This document shows, in pieces, positions 41,950-50,181 of a DNA stretch of 64,000 bases. Where the stretch lies: contig NZ_JBFLUG010000013.1 in assembly GCF_041008525.1 (NCBI RefSeq), positions 32,649 through 96,648 on the forward strand, given 5' to 3'. The notes beneath the pieces are model-generated. The model did not search any database and was not told where the DNA came from. It saw only the letters and a list, made by a program, of their open reading frames with translations. This DNA is from Parafrankia sp041008525. GTDB lineage: Bacteria > Actinomycetota > Actinomycetes > Frankiales > Frankiaceae. The translations under genes and the position numbers were made by a program. Numbering within the stretch: position 1 is the first letter of the stretch; each line of letters opens with the position of its first letter.

Positions 41950-42015
41950 ATGGCCACGCGGACTGTGCCTGTTCCCGCTGACTCGTTCCGTCCCATCAGC
42001 AGGGCCTCCGCCTGA
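41950..42015 (+). CDS. Candidate 21-residue small ORF before rsgA
   Basis: ATG 41950 is preceded by AGGAGAGGTGGCC, a strong ribosome-binding site, and opens a frame for MATRTVPVPADSFRPISRAS plus a final Ala. No homologue comes to mind. It lies between the candidate promoter and rsgA and could be a leader peptide or a small protein; its composition alone does not prove coding. Confidence 0.4.
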   Translation: MATRTVPVPADSFRPISRASA

Positions 42016-42121
42016 CCTCACTGCCCCGTCACCCGCCCGCCACCACCCACCCAGGTGCGGCCCGCGGCGCGGACTCCACGGGTGGAGAGGTCCCAGGAGG
42101 CCCCGAACCGAGGGTCTCCCA

Positions 42122-43357
42122 GTGTCTTCTCACCGTCCAGAACCGTCTTCTCCCCCATCAACAGCACCGTCCGCGGCACCGGCCCGCCCTGGCGCGCCGG
42201 AGATACCTGCAACGCTCGGCCAGCACGGCTGGACCACGGCCGACGAGGCCGCCTTCGCCCCGCGACGGCAGGCCGGGCTGTCGCCGGCCCGGGTGCTCCG
42301 GCGTGACCGGGGCCGCTGCGAGCTGAGCACCGAACACGGGCCGCGCTTCGCCGAGATCGATCGGGCGATTCCGGCCGACCCGGTCAGTTCTCCCTGCACC
42401 GGCGACTGGGTCGCCGTGGGCTCAGCCACCCTCCTGGGAAGGAGCGCGGCGGTACCGAACGCGGCCACTGGCCCGGCCGGGGCCATGGTCATGGAGGTGC
42501 TCCCCCGACGCAGCGCACTCGTCCGGTCCACCGCCTCACGCCGATCCACCGGGCAGGTCCTCGCCGCGAACGTCGACCTCGTGCTGGTCGTGGCCGCACT
42601 CACCGAACCGCTACGGCCGGCCCGCCTCGAGCGGCTGGTCGCGCTGGCGTGGGAGAGCGGCGCCCTACCGCTGATCGTCCTGACCAAGGCCGACCTGGCC
42701 CCGGCGGGACACACCACCGCCGGACCCGATCCGTTCTGGCACACCGCGCTGGCGTCGCTCGCCCCGGGCGTCGGCATCCGCACCGTCAGCGCCCAGGACA
42801 GCCGCGGCATGGACGAGCTGCGCGACGAGCTGGCCGGCTCGTCACCGGGCGGGCGGACCGCCGTACTCGTCGGGCCGTCCGGGGTGGGCAAGTCCACCCT
42901 TGCCAACGCCCTGGCCGGAGCCGACCGGCTCGCGGTCGGGGCCGTTCGCGGCAGCGACGGAAAGGGCCGGCACACCACCGTCCGGCGGGAACTCATCCCG
43001 CTGCCGTCCGGGGGCGTGCTGATCGACACGCCCGGCGTCCGCGGCATCGGGCTGTGGGGGTCCGGTGACGGAGTCGACACGGCGTTCGCCGAGATCGTCG
43101 ACCTCGCGGCCACCTGCCGGTTCACCGACTGCGAGCATCGCACCGAACCCGGGTGCGCCGTACTGGCCGCGGTCGAGGACGGCACGCTGCCCGAACGGCG
43201 GCTGGCCAGCTACCGGAAGCTGCAGCGGGAGAGCCACTGGATGCGGACCCGCGAGGACGCCCGGCTGGCCGCCGACCAGCGGGCGCAATGGAAGCGCGTC
43301 CACAAGGAGCAGCGACAGCTGTACGCCGACCGGGAGCGGCACGGCCGGCACCGGTAG
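42122..43357 (+). CDS. rsgA: Ribosome small-subunit GTPase RsgA
   Basis: RsgA (YjeQ) is a circularly permuted GTPase that checks late 30S maturation. The 411-residue product shows an OB-type N-terminal domain (CTGDWVAVG), then the permuted GTPase motifs in the order G4 (LTKADLAP), G1 (GPSGVGKSTLANAL) and G3 (IDTPGVRGIGLW). A C-terminal zinc finger follows (CRFTDCEHRTEPGCAV: Cys, Cys, His, Cys). The start is GTG 42122. It is inserted, on the opposite strand, between prcA and pafA. The first 30 residues are Ser/Pro/Ala-rich and not conserved. Confidence 0.93.
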   Translation: MSSHRPEPSSPPSTAPSAAPARPGAPEIPATLGQHGWTTADEAAFAPRRQAGLSPARVLRRDRGRCELSTEHGPRFAEIDRAIPADPVSSPCTGDWVAVGSATLLGRSAAVPNAATGPAGAMVMEVLPRRSALVRSTASRRSTGQVLAANVDLVLVVAALTEPLRPARLERLVALAWESGALPLIVLTKADLAPAGHTTAGPDPFWHTALASLAPGVGIRTVSAQDSRGMDELRDELAGSSPGGRTAVLVGPSGVGKSTLANALAGADRLAVGAVRGSDGKGRHTTVRRELIPLPSGGVLIDTPGVRGIGLWGSGDGVDTAFAEIVDLAATCRFTDCEHRTEPGCAVLAAVEDGTLPERRLASYRKLQRESHWMRTREDARLAADQRAQWKRVHKEQRQLYADRERHGRHR

Positions 43358-43381
43358 ACGCTGACAGGGAGCCGTAGCGCC

Positions 43382-43432
43382 CTCCGCCTGGCCGGCAGGC
43401 CTGCGAGAAGCAGGCCCAGCAGCCAGGCGGAG
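43382..43432. terminator. Large two-stem inverted repeat between rsgA and prcA
   Basis: CTCCGCCTGGC (43382-43392) pairs perfectly with GCCAGGCGGAG (43422-43432). Inside, GGCCTGC (43398-43404) pairs with GCAGGCC (43410-43416) around a GAGAA loop. It lies between convergent rsgA and prcA and can fold in either transcript, so a bidirectional terminator is likely. Confidence 0.8.
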
Positions 43433-43473
43433 AGGCCACGGAACGGCCCCGGCGCCGCCTTTGGCAGGGTCGG

Positions 43474-44202
43474 TCAGGAGGCGGCGGGCGCCGTCTCCGT
43501 GAGCAGGCCGTCCAGCTGGCTGCCGACGATCCGCTTGAACATCCGCCTGGTCCGCGTGCGGTCCAGCATGGCGACCTCGAGGTTCGCCGCGGTGAGGGTC
43601 CGCTCCCCGTTCGGCGGCGACCCCGGGGGTGCACCGGCGGTCAGCGCATCGACCGCCACCCGCAGGGCGGCCGACAGCGGCTGGCCCTCCACGTGGTGCT
43701 CCCGCAGGGAGGTCATCACCTGCTCGGACTGCCCGCCGATGGCGATGAAGCCGCGCTCGTCGGCGATCGAGCCGTCGTAGGTCAGCCGGTAGATCTGGTC
43801 CTCGGCCGCGCTGTGACCGACCTCGGCGACAACGATCTCGACCTCGTACGGCTTGATGCTCTCGGTGAAGATCGCACCGAGCGTCTGCGCGTAGGCGTTG
43901 GCCAGCGCCCGGCTCGTGACATCCCGCCGGTCGTACATGTAGCCGCGGGTGTCCATGATCCGGATCCCGGCGGTACGGAGGTTCTCGAACTCGTTGTACT
44001 TGCCGACCGCGGCGAACCCGACACGGTCGTACATCTCGCTGATCTTGTGCAGGGTCGTCGACGGGTTCTCGGCGACGAACAGGATGCCGTCGACGTAGGT
44101 GAGGACGACCACGCTCCGACCGCGCGCAATGCCCTTACGCGCGTACTCGGACTTGTCCCGGACCTGCTGTTCGGGGCTTGCGTAGCCGAACGGCATGGTC
44201 AC
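43474..44202 (-). CDS. prcA: Proteasome alpha subunit PrcA
   Basis: PrcA forms the outer, non-catalytic rings of the 20S core particle and the gate that docks ARC/Mpa. The 242-residue product begins MTMPFGYASPEQQVRDKSEY, the conserved N-terminal gate region, and continues with the standard alpha-subunit fold (YARKGIARGRSVVVLTYVDG; ESIKPYEVEIVVAEVG). The C-terminal tail is Thr/Ala-rich. It starts within a base or two of the prcB stop and is probably co-translated with it. ATG 44196 is an alternative start. Confidence 0.96.
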   Translation of the reverse strand: MTMPFGYASPEQQVRDKSEYARKGIARGRSVVVLTYVDGILFVAENPSTTLHKISEMYDRVGFAAVGKYNEFENLRTAGIRIMDTRGYMYDRRDVTSRALANAYAQTLGAIFTESIKPYEVEIVVAEVGHSAAEDQIYRLTYDGSIADERGFIAIGGQSEQVMTSLREHHVEGQPLSAALRVAVDALTAGAPPGSPPNGERTLTAANLEVAMLDRTRTRRMFKRIVGSQLDGLLTETAPAAS

Positions 44203-44203
44203 G

Positions 44204-45025
44204 TCAGCCTCCTGAGTTCTGGGCGCGGTCGGCGATGATCGACTCGATCACCGGCGCGACCTCGTCATCGGTGAGGCGACGGTATCCGTCCGCGGTCACC
44301 GAGGCGACGATCGGGTACAGCTTGCGGATGAGGTCGGGGCCACCGGTCGCCGAGTCGTCGTCCGCGGCATCGTAGAGCGCCTCAATGCTGATCCGCACCG
44401 CGTCATCCGCGGTGTGGTCCGACCGGAAGCGCTTCTTGAGCGAGCCGCGAGCGAAGACCGAACCGGACCCGATCGACTCGTAGGTACGCTCCTCGGACTT
44501 CGCGGCAGCGATGTCGTAGGAGAAGATCCGCCCCTGGCCGGTCTCGGTGTCGAACCCGGCGAACAGCGGAATGACGGCCAGGCCCTGCATGGCCATCGGC
44601 AGGTTCCCCTTGACCATGAACGCGAGCCGGTTGGCCTTCGCGTCCAGGCTCAGGGTCGAGCCCTCGATCTTCTCGTAGTGCTCCAGCTCCACCTGGAACA
44701 GGCGGATCAGCTCGGCGCCCACCCCGGCCGTGCCGGCGTAGCCCACGCAGGAGAACTCGTCCGCGTGGTGGACCTTCTCGACGTCCCGCTGGGCGATCAT
44801 GTGGCCCTGCGTGGCACGGCGGTCGCCGGCCATGATCACGCCACCGGGGAAGGTCACGGCAACGATGGTGGTGCCGTGAGCAGCGTCGGTCACCGGAGCG
44901 GGCAACGAGCCCCGGGCGCCCGGAAGCAGATCCGGCGCCGCCACGGACAGGAAATCGGCGAACGACGACGTTCCCGGTGTCATGAACACAGCCGGAAGAC
45001 GCCCGACTCCCGTTGGATCAGGCAC
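44204..45025 (-). CDS. prcB: Proteasome beta subunit PrcB
   Basis: PrcB is the catalytic subunit of the 20S core. Autocatalytic cleavage before Thr in AAHG/TTIVAVTF exposes the N-terminal nucleophile. GVIMAGDRRATQGHMI carries the expected Asp/Lys-type active-site segment, and the fold continues to IESIIADRAQNSGG. I start at GTG 45025 (GGGGG 5 bases upstream), which gives a 51-residue propeptide, near the 57 of M. tuberculosis. ATG 44983 would leave 37. The longer frame further upstream is non-coding. It follows pup by 353 bases. Confidence 0.95.
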   Translation of the reverse strand: MPDPTGVGRLPAVFMTPGTSSFADFLSVAAPDLLPGARGSLPAPVTDAAHGTTIVAVTFPGGVIMAGDRRATQGHMIAQRDVEKVHHADEFSCVGYAGTAGVGAELIRLFQVELEHYEKIEGSTLSLDAKANRLAFMVKGNLPMAMQGLAVIPLFAGFDTETGQGRIFSYDIAAAKSEERTYESIGSGSVFARGSLKKRFRSDHTADDAVRISIEALYDAADDDSATGGPDLIRKLYPIVASVTADGYRRLTDDEVAPVIESIIADRAQNSGG

Positions 45026-45378
45026 GCATCCCCCTTCAGATACTCGATCATCGACTGGCAGCGCGGGATGGTCCTGAAGGCCAAGCCCCATGCTGCGGTG
45101 ACGCACAACATGCCACGTGATGCCACGCGCCGGGCCGTTGGTGTGACTGTGGCCCCGCCCCGTCCGGCGCGGGGCCACAGCGAGACCCAGGGCTGCCCCC
45201 TCGCAGCACCGGCCAGAACGGCCGGCAGCCGGGCCGTGCAGGCCAGCCGCGCTGGCACCCACCGCCCGAATCATCCGGGCGGGTGCCACCCGCGCTGGCC
45301 CGCAGGCGCCCCACACGCCCGCCACAGCCGGCCCGGCCAGGCGGTGCGCCGGCCTCCGGCCGCGGAGGACGCCAGGGC
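45026..45378. other. Gap between pup and prcB, no gene seen
   Basis: This stretch of 353 bases is wide for pup-prcB. In several actinobacteria a small gene, such as an endonuclease VII-like one, lies here, but I found no matching motif. Only Arg/Pro-rich frames are present. Confidence 0.5.
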
Positions 45379-45597
45379 CTACTGGCCGCCCTTCTGGACG
45401 TATCCCTTCACGAACTCCTCGGCGTTCTCCTCGAGAACGTCGTCGATTTCGTCGAGCAGGGAGTCGACATCCTCCGAGAGCTTCTCGTGCCTTTCCTTCA
45501 GGTCCGAGGAGGTCGATTCCTCGACCTCGGCCTCGGTCGTCTCGTCGTCGCGGCGGCCGGTGCGCTGCTGCCCGCCTCCGGTGTCCCTCTGGGCCAT
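45379..45597 (-). CDS. pup: Prokaryotic ubiquitin-like protein Pup
   Basis: Pup is the small protein tag for the actinobacterial proteasome. The 72-residue product is acidic, with a disordered N-terminus and a helical C-terminal half (SDLKERHEKLSEDVDSLLDE; IDDVLEENAEEFVKGYVQKG). It ends GGQ, so Dop must convert the last Gln to Glu before PafA can use it. The start ATG 45597 has a GGAGGC-type site upstream. Order dop-pup-prcB-prcA is conserved. Confidence 0.97.
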   Translation of the reverse strand: MAQRDTGGGQQRTGRRDDETTEAEVEESTSSDLKERHEKLSEDVDSLLDEIDDVLEENAEEFVKGYVQKGGQ

Positions 45598-45816
45598 GGG
45601 AGCCTCCTTCGATCGCCTGGGGCGACACTATCCCGCTCCGCCGACTACTTCCGGTGGACCGGTGCGTGCTCCACTCCATCACGAACCAGGGACGACGTCG
45701 CGGCGTCCGCCGAGGGCGCAAAACACGCAGGTCCGCGGTGGCACCGTCCGCCATCCCCGGACGAACCGCCACTCCGGCGTGAACTCCGGGAATGCCACAC
45801 CGAGGAACCGTCGATG

Positions 45817-47328
45817 TCAGTTTCCCGACAGCGCGTCCACCAGATCAGAGGCGGTCCGGCACCGGGCGAGCAGCTCGCCCACATGGGCCTTGGTGCCGCG
45901 CAGCGGCTCCATGGTCGGCACCCGCTGCAGCGAGTCCCGGCCGATGTCGAAGATGACCGAATCCCAGGACGCCGCTGCGACCTGCTGCGGGTAAAGCGCC
46001 AGGCAGCGCCCACGGAAGTAGGCCCTGGTGTCCTCCGGGGGCTCCGTCATCGCCCGGGTGACCTCGTCCTCGTCCAGCAGCCGGTCGAAGCGACCACGCT
46101 CCACCAGGCGGTTGTAGAGGCCCTTCTCCGGCCGCACGTCGTGGTACTGCAGGTCGACGAGTTGCAGCCGGGGCGAGTCCCAGGCGAGTGAGTCCCGCGA
46201 ACGGTAGCCCTCCAGGATCGACAGCTTCGCCACCCAGTCGAGCTCACGCGAACAGGTCATCGGGTCGACCTCGAGCCGCCCGAGCACCGACTCCCACCGG
46301 GAAAGGACATCGGCCGTCTGCGGATCGACATCCGTGCCGAGCCGGTCCTCCACGAACTTGCGAGCCTGCTCGAAATACTCCATCTGCAGCTGGACGGCCG
46401 TCATCTTCCGGCCGTCCCGCAACGTCAGCAGCCGGCGCAGGGACGGGTCGTGGGAGATCGCCCGCAGCGTCGCCACCGGGGCGTCCACCGACAGGTCGAC
46501 CTCCAGCCAGCCCTCCTCGATCATCGCGAGCACCAGCGAGGTCGTGCCCACCTTGAGGTAGGTGGCGATCTCGCTCATGTTGGCGTCGCCGATGATCACA
46601 TGCAGGCGGCGGTACTTCTCCGGGTCGGCGTGGGGCTCGTCCCGCGTGTTGATGATGGGGCGCTTGAGGGTGGTCTCGAGGCCCACCTCGACCTCGAAGA
46701 AGTCGGAGCGCTGGCTGATCTGGAAGCCGGACTCCCGCCCGTCCTGACCGATTCCGACCCGCCCCGCGCCGCACATCACCTGGCGGGACACGAAGAACGG
46801 CGTCAGGTGCCGCACGATCTCACCGAACGGCGTCGACCGGTGCATGAGGTAGTTCTCATGACACCCGTAGGAGACACCCTTGTTGTCGGTGTTGTTCTTG
46901 TAGAGGTGGACGGGCATCGTCCCCGGGACGGCGAGCGCCCGGCGGGCCGCCTCGGCCATCACCCGCTCCCCCGCCTTGTCCCAGAGGACGATGTCTCGCG
47001 GGTTCGTCACCTCCGGAGTCGAGAACTCCGGGTGCGCGTGGTCGACATAGAGGCGTGCGCCGTTCGTCAGGATGACGTTGGCCAGCCCCAGGTCGTCCTC
47101 GTTCGCCGGCGCGCTCGGATCGACCGCGGGTTCCCTGGGCAGCTCGAAGCCGCGGGCGTCGCGCAGCGGGGACTCCTCCTCGAAGTCCCATCTGGCTCGA
47201 CTTCCCCCGGTCGCCGCCCGGTTGGCGTATGAGTTCACCACCAACGACGAAGCCAGCATCTGGTTTGTATTGGGCTGACCAGGCACGGACACGCCGTACT
47301 CGGTCTCAGACCCCATGATCCGGCGCAC
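45817..47328 (-). CDS. dop: Deamidase of Pup / depupylase Dop
   Basis: Dop deamidates Pup-Gln to Pup-Glu and also removes Pup from substrates. It is a homologue of PafA in the glutamine-synthetase-like superfamily. The 503-residue product shows RRIMGSETEYGVSVPG, the Dop-specific N-terminal loop region (NRAATGGSRARWDFEEESPL), LYKNNTDNKGVSYGCHENYL, RPIINTRDEPHADPEKYRR and EPPEDTRAYFRGRCL. It ends in VDALSGN. I start at GTG 47328 because homologues begin at the equivalent of MQRIIG; the frame beyond is unlikely. A palindrome and a promoter-like pair lie upstream. Confidence 0.96.
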   Translation of the reverse strand: MRRIMGSETEYGVSVPGQPNTNQMLASSLVVNSYANRAATGGSRARWDFEEESPLRDARGFELPREPAVDPSAPANEDDLGLANVILTNGARLYVDHAHPEFSTPEVTNPRDIVLWDKAGERVMAEAARRALAVPGTMPVHLYKNNTDNKGVSYGCHENYLMHRSTPFGEIVRHLTPFFVSRQVMCGAGRVGIGQDGRESGFQISQRSDFFEVEVGLETTLKRPIINTRDEPHADPEKYRRLHVIIGDANMSEIATYLKVGTTSLVLAMIEEGWLEVDLSVDAPVATLRAISHDPSLRRLLTLRDGRKMTAVQLQMEYFEQARKFVEDRLGTDVDPQTADVLSRWESVLGRLEVDPMTCSRELDWVAKLSILEGYRSRDSLAWDSPRLQLVDLQYHDVRPEKGLYNRLVERGRFDRLLDEDEVTRAMTEPPEDTRAYFRGRCLALYPQQVAAASWDSVIFDIGRDSLQRVPTMEPLRGTKAHVGELLARCRTASDLVDALSGN

Positions 47329-47489
47329 GCTCACACTGCAAGCGTAGGTGCTGGCGAGCCACAGGGTCGGCTGGACGCCGCCCTTGGTCCCTCCGACCCT
47401 GTTGCCGGAAAGCTTCCGGACGGGGCCGAGCGGGTCACCCAAGCCCTGTACCGCCTCGTTCCCAGCGCTTCCGCGCGCCGGATGACCAG

Positions 47490-47540
47490 ATGGCCGGATC
47501 CGGCCATTCCATGATCGTTTATCTGACGAACCTAGGTCAA
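47490..47540 (-). promoter_or_regulatory. Candidate dop promoter with palindromic operator
   Basis: ATGGCCGGATCCGGCCAT (47490-47507) is a perfect 18-bp palindrome. Read leftward, TTGACC (47540-47535), an 18-base spacer and GATCAT (47516-47511) give a plausible promoter whose start point would fall at the edge of the palindrome. A repressor or activator site over the transcription start is possible. Confidence 0.4.
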
Positions 47541-47616
47541 CAGCGTTGATTATCTTGGACATCTCTTCGGGCGGGTACGCCGAACGGTCCCGCCGGCCCT
47601 GGTCGACCCGGCCGCC

Positions 47617-47652
47617 CTGGTCGGTCTGGTCGGTCTGGTCGGCCTGGTCGGA
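47617..47652. repeat. Four 9-bp tandem repeats upstream of dop
   Basis: CTGGTCGGT occurs at 47617 and 47626, followed by single-base variants at 47635 and 47644. The array is non-coding as far as I can tell. Confidence 0.8.
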
Positions 47653-47810
47653 ACAGCCTCCGGCCACCGGAAGAGCGGGCAGCTGTCGACCGACTACCCG
47701 GGTCTGCGGCAGCCGGACAGTGCGCGGAAACGGCGCGGCGGCCGCCTCGCAGGTGCGAGGCGGCCGCCGCGTGGGTCCGCCGTACGAGGCCGGCAGTGGC
47801 CTCGTACCGC

Positions 47811-49652
47811 CTACAGGTACTGGCCGGTGTTCGCGATCGTGTCGATCGAACGGCCGGCTTCCGTACCCTTCGTCCCGGTGACCAGCGTGCGGATGTAGAC
47901 GATCCGCTCGCCCTTCTTGCCCGAGATCCGGGCCCAGTCGTCCGGGTTCGTCGTGTTGGGCAGGTCCTCGTTCTCCTTGAACTCATCCATGCACGCCGAC
48001 AGGAGGTGCTGCATACGCAGGCCCCGGACGCCGCTCTCGATGAGATCCTTGACCGCCATCTTCTTCGCCCGGGCGACGATGTTCTCGATCATGGCTCCGG
48101 AGTTGAAGTCCTTGAAGTACAGGACCTCCTTGTCACCGTTGGCGTAGGTGACCTCGAGGAACCGGTTCTCGTCGCTCTCGGCGTACATCCGCTCGACGAC
48201 CCGCTGGATCATGCCCTGGCAGGTCGCCTCCCGGTTGCCGCCGTGCTCGGCAAGATCGTCGGCGTGCAGCGGCAGCTCCGGCAGGACGTACTTGGCGAAG
48301 ATGTCCTTGGCCGCCTCGGCGTCCGGACGCTCCACCTTGATCTTCACGTCCAGCCGGCCCGGCCGCAGGATCGCCGGGTCGATCATGTCCTCCCGGTTGG
48401 ACGCGCCGATCACGATGACGTTCTCGAGCTGCTCGACGCCGTCGATCTCGCTGAGCAGCTGCGGAACGATCGTGTTCTCCACGTCCGAGGAGACACCCGA
48501 GCCACGGGTCCGGAAGATCGAGTCCATCTCGTCGAAGAACACGATCACCGGCATCCCCTCGGACGCCTTCTCGCGCGCCCGTTGGAACACCAGCCGGATC
48601 TGCCGCTCGGTCTCGCCGACGTACTTGTTGAGCAGCTCCGGGCCCTTGATGTTGAGGAAGAAGGCCCGGCCGGAGCCCTGGCCTGTCTGCGCCTCGACCT
48701 TCTTGGCCAGAGAGTTCGCCACCGCCTTGGCGATCAGCGTCTTGCCACAGCCGGGCGGGCCGTAGAGCAGCACACCCTTCGGGGGCTTGAGCTGATGCTC
48801 GAGGAACAGCTCCTTGTAGAGGAACGGCAGTTCGACGGCGTCGCGGATCGACTCGATCTGACCCTTGAGCCCACCGATCTGCTCGTACCCGATGTCGGGC
48901 ACCTCCTCCAGGACCAGCTCCTCGACCTCGGACTTCGGGATCCGCTCGAAGGCGAAGCCCGACCGCGTCTCGATCAGGAGCGAGTCACCGGCTCGGATCG
49001 GCCCGTCGAGGAGTGGCTGGGCCAGCATGACGACCCGTTCCTCGTCGGTATGGCCGATCACCAGCGCCCGGTCACCGCTCTCGAGGACCTCCTTGAGCAG
49101 GACGATCTCGCCCTGCCGCTCGAACGCGCGAACCTCCACGACGTTGAGCGCCTCGTTGAGCATGACCTCCTGACCGGGCTGCAGGAGCTTGGCCTCGACG
49201 TTCGGCGACACCGTCACACGGAGCTTTCTGCCCTGCGTGAACACGTCGACCGTGCCGTCGTCGTACCCATGGAGGAAGACGCCGTACCCGCTTGGCGGTT
49301 GCGCGAGCCGGTCGACCTCCTCCTTCAGCGAGATGATCTGGTCACGCGCCTCCCGAAGGGTGGCGACGAGCCTGTCATTCTGACCGTTGGCAGCCTGTAG
49401 CTCCGCCTGGATCTGCGCCAGCCGCTCCTCCAGGACACGCGCCTGTCGGGGCGATTCAGACAGTCTCCGCCGCAGCATGGCCACTTCTTCCTCCAGGAAG
49501 GTGACCTGAGTCGTGAGTTCGTGTACTTCCTTCTCGGACGCCGACCGTTGAGAATCGGCGTCGCCAGGACGACCCGTGCTCCCACCGGAGCCAGAGCCCG
49601 AACGGGGACCGGACACCGCGCCTCCACCTCCCCCGTGCCGACCGGGACGCAC
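47811..49652 (-). CDS. arc: Proteasomal AAA+ ATPase ARC/Mpa
   Basis: ARC (Mpa) unfolds pupylated proteins and feeds them into the 20S core. The 613-residue product has: an N-terminal coiled coil (about 38-115) that binds Pup; tandem OB domains; Walker A GPPGCGKT; Walker B VIVFFDEMDS; and the second-region RPGRLDVKI. It ends GQYL, giving the C-terminal Gln-Tyr-Leu that docks into PrcA. The first 30 residues are Gly/Ser-rich. The start is GTG 49652 (an internal GTG a few codons on is possible). It lies directly upstream of the dop-pup-prcBA block. Confidence 0.96.
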   Translation of the reverse strand: MRPGRHGGGGGAVSGPRSGSGSGGSTGRPGDADSQRSASEKEVHELTTQVTFLEEEVAMLRRRLSESPRQARVLEERLAQIQAELQAANGQNDRLVATLREARDQIISLKEEVDRLAQPPSGYGVFLHGYDDGTVDVFTQGRKLRVTVSPNVEAKLLQPGQEVMLNEALNVVEVRAFERQGEIVLLKEVLESGDRALVIGHTDEERVVMLAQPLLDGPIRAGDSLLIETRSGFAFERIPKSEVEELVLEEVPDIGYEQIGGLKGQIESIRDAVELPFLYKELFLEHQLKPPKGVLLYGPPGCGKTLIAKAVANSLAKKVEAQTGQGSGRAFFLNIKGPELLNKYVGETERQIRLVFQRAREKASEGMPVIVFFDEMDSIFRTRGSGVSSDVENTIVPQLLSEIDGVEQLENVIVIGASNREDMIDPAILRPGRLDVKIKVERPDAEAAKDIFAKYVLPELPLHADDLAEHGGNREATCQGMIQRVVERMYAESDENRFLEVTYANGDKEVLYFKDFNSGAMIENIVARAKKMAVKDLIESGVRGLRMQHLLSACMDEFKENEDLPNTTNPDDWARISGKKGERIVYIRTLVTGTKGTEAGRSIDTIANTGQYL

Positions 49653-49736
49653 CCAACACTACCTTTGTCAGAGCCGCTGGCAGGCCAGTCGCGCGAGGAC
49701 GACCCGGCTTTGCCGTAAACAGCGGGTTACGGTGCC

Positions 49737-50060
49737 ATGGTGACAGAAGATCGGAGCCCTGTGGCAACACCAATGAAGCCGGGCGATTCGCCTGGTCTCC
49801 GGGTCCGCATCGATCAAGACTCCTGCACTGGTGACGGACTGTGCGTCCAGTATGCACCGTCCGTGTTCGAGTTCGACATCGACGGACTCGCGTACGTGAA
49901 GGACACTGGCGGAGAGCTCCAGACCGATCCCGGAACCCACGTGCCGGTGCCCCTCCCCCTGCTGACGGAGGTCCGCGACGCCGCCGAGCAGTGCCCCGGC
50001 ACCTGCATCTACATCGAGCGCGCGGACGGCACTCTGGAGGCGGGCGGCCCGCAGGAGTAG
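49737..50060 (+). CDS. Small ferredoxin, [3Fe-4S] type
   Basis: This 107-residue electron-transfer protein has a ferredoxin motif with CTGDGLC and a late CPGTC; the middle position that would be the fourth Cys of a 4Fe cluster is not Cys, so a [3Fe-4S] cluster is likely. RVRIDQDSCTGDGLCVQYAP and PSVFEFDIDGLAYV are typical of ferredoxins that serve cytochrome P450s or other oxygenases. It is divergent from arc, a pairing seen in other actinobacteria, and has no P450 next to it. The start may instead be an ATG at about residue 13. Confidence 0.88.
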   Translation: MVTEDRSPVATPMKPGDSPGLRVRIDQDSCTGDGLCVQYAPSVFEFDIDGLAYVKDTGGELQTDPGTHVPVPLPLLTEVRDAAEQCPGTCIYIERADGTLEAGGPQE

Positions 50061-50181
50061 CGGCCCCCGGGCGCAGGACGAGCACGGTCACCCGGCAGAC
50101 CTGTCCACCCACCACGCCAGGCAAACACCGGTCTGCCGCCGGCCGTACCCCAGGGCGAGCGCACCCGGCGGGGGCACAGCC

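Larger units (their letters stand above)
47329..47810. other. Region between arc and dop
   Basis: This stretch of 482 bases has no protein-like ORF. It contains a perfect 18-bp palindrome at 47490-47507, a local AT-rich patch at about 47510-47560 and four 9-bp repeats at 47617-47652. The promoter of dop-pup-prcB-prcA probably lies here. Confidence 0.6.

Noticed and set aside
45026..45378. Possible endonuclease VII-like or other small gene between pup and prcB
   Set aside because: No His-Asn-His type motif or Cys pairs were found, and the frames are Arg/Pro-rich.
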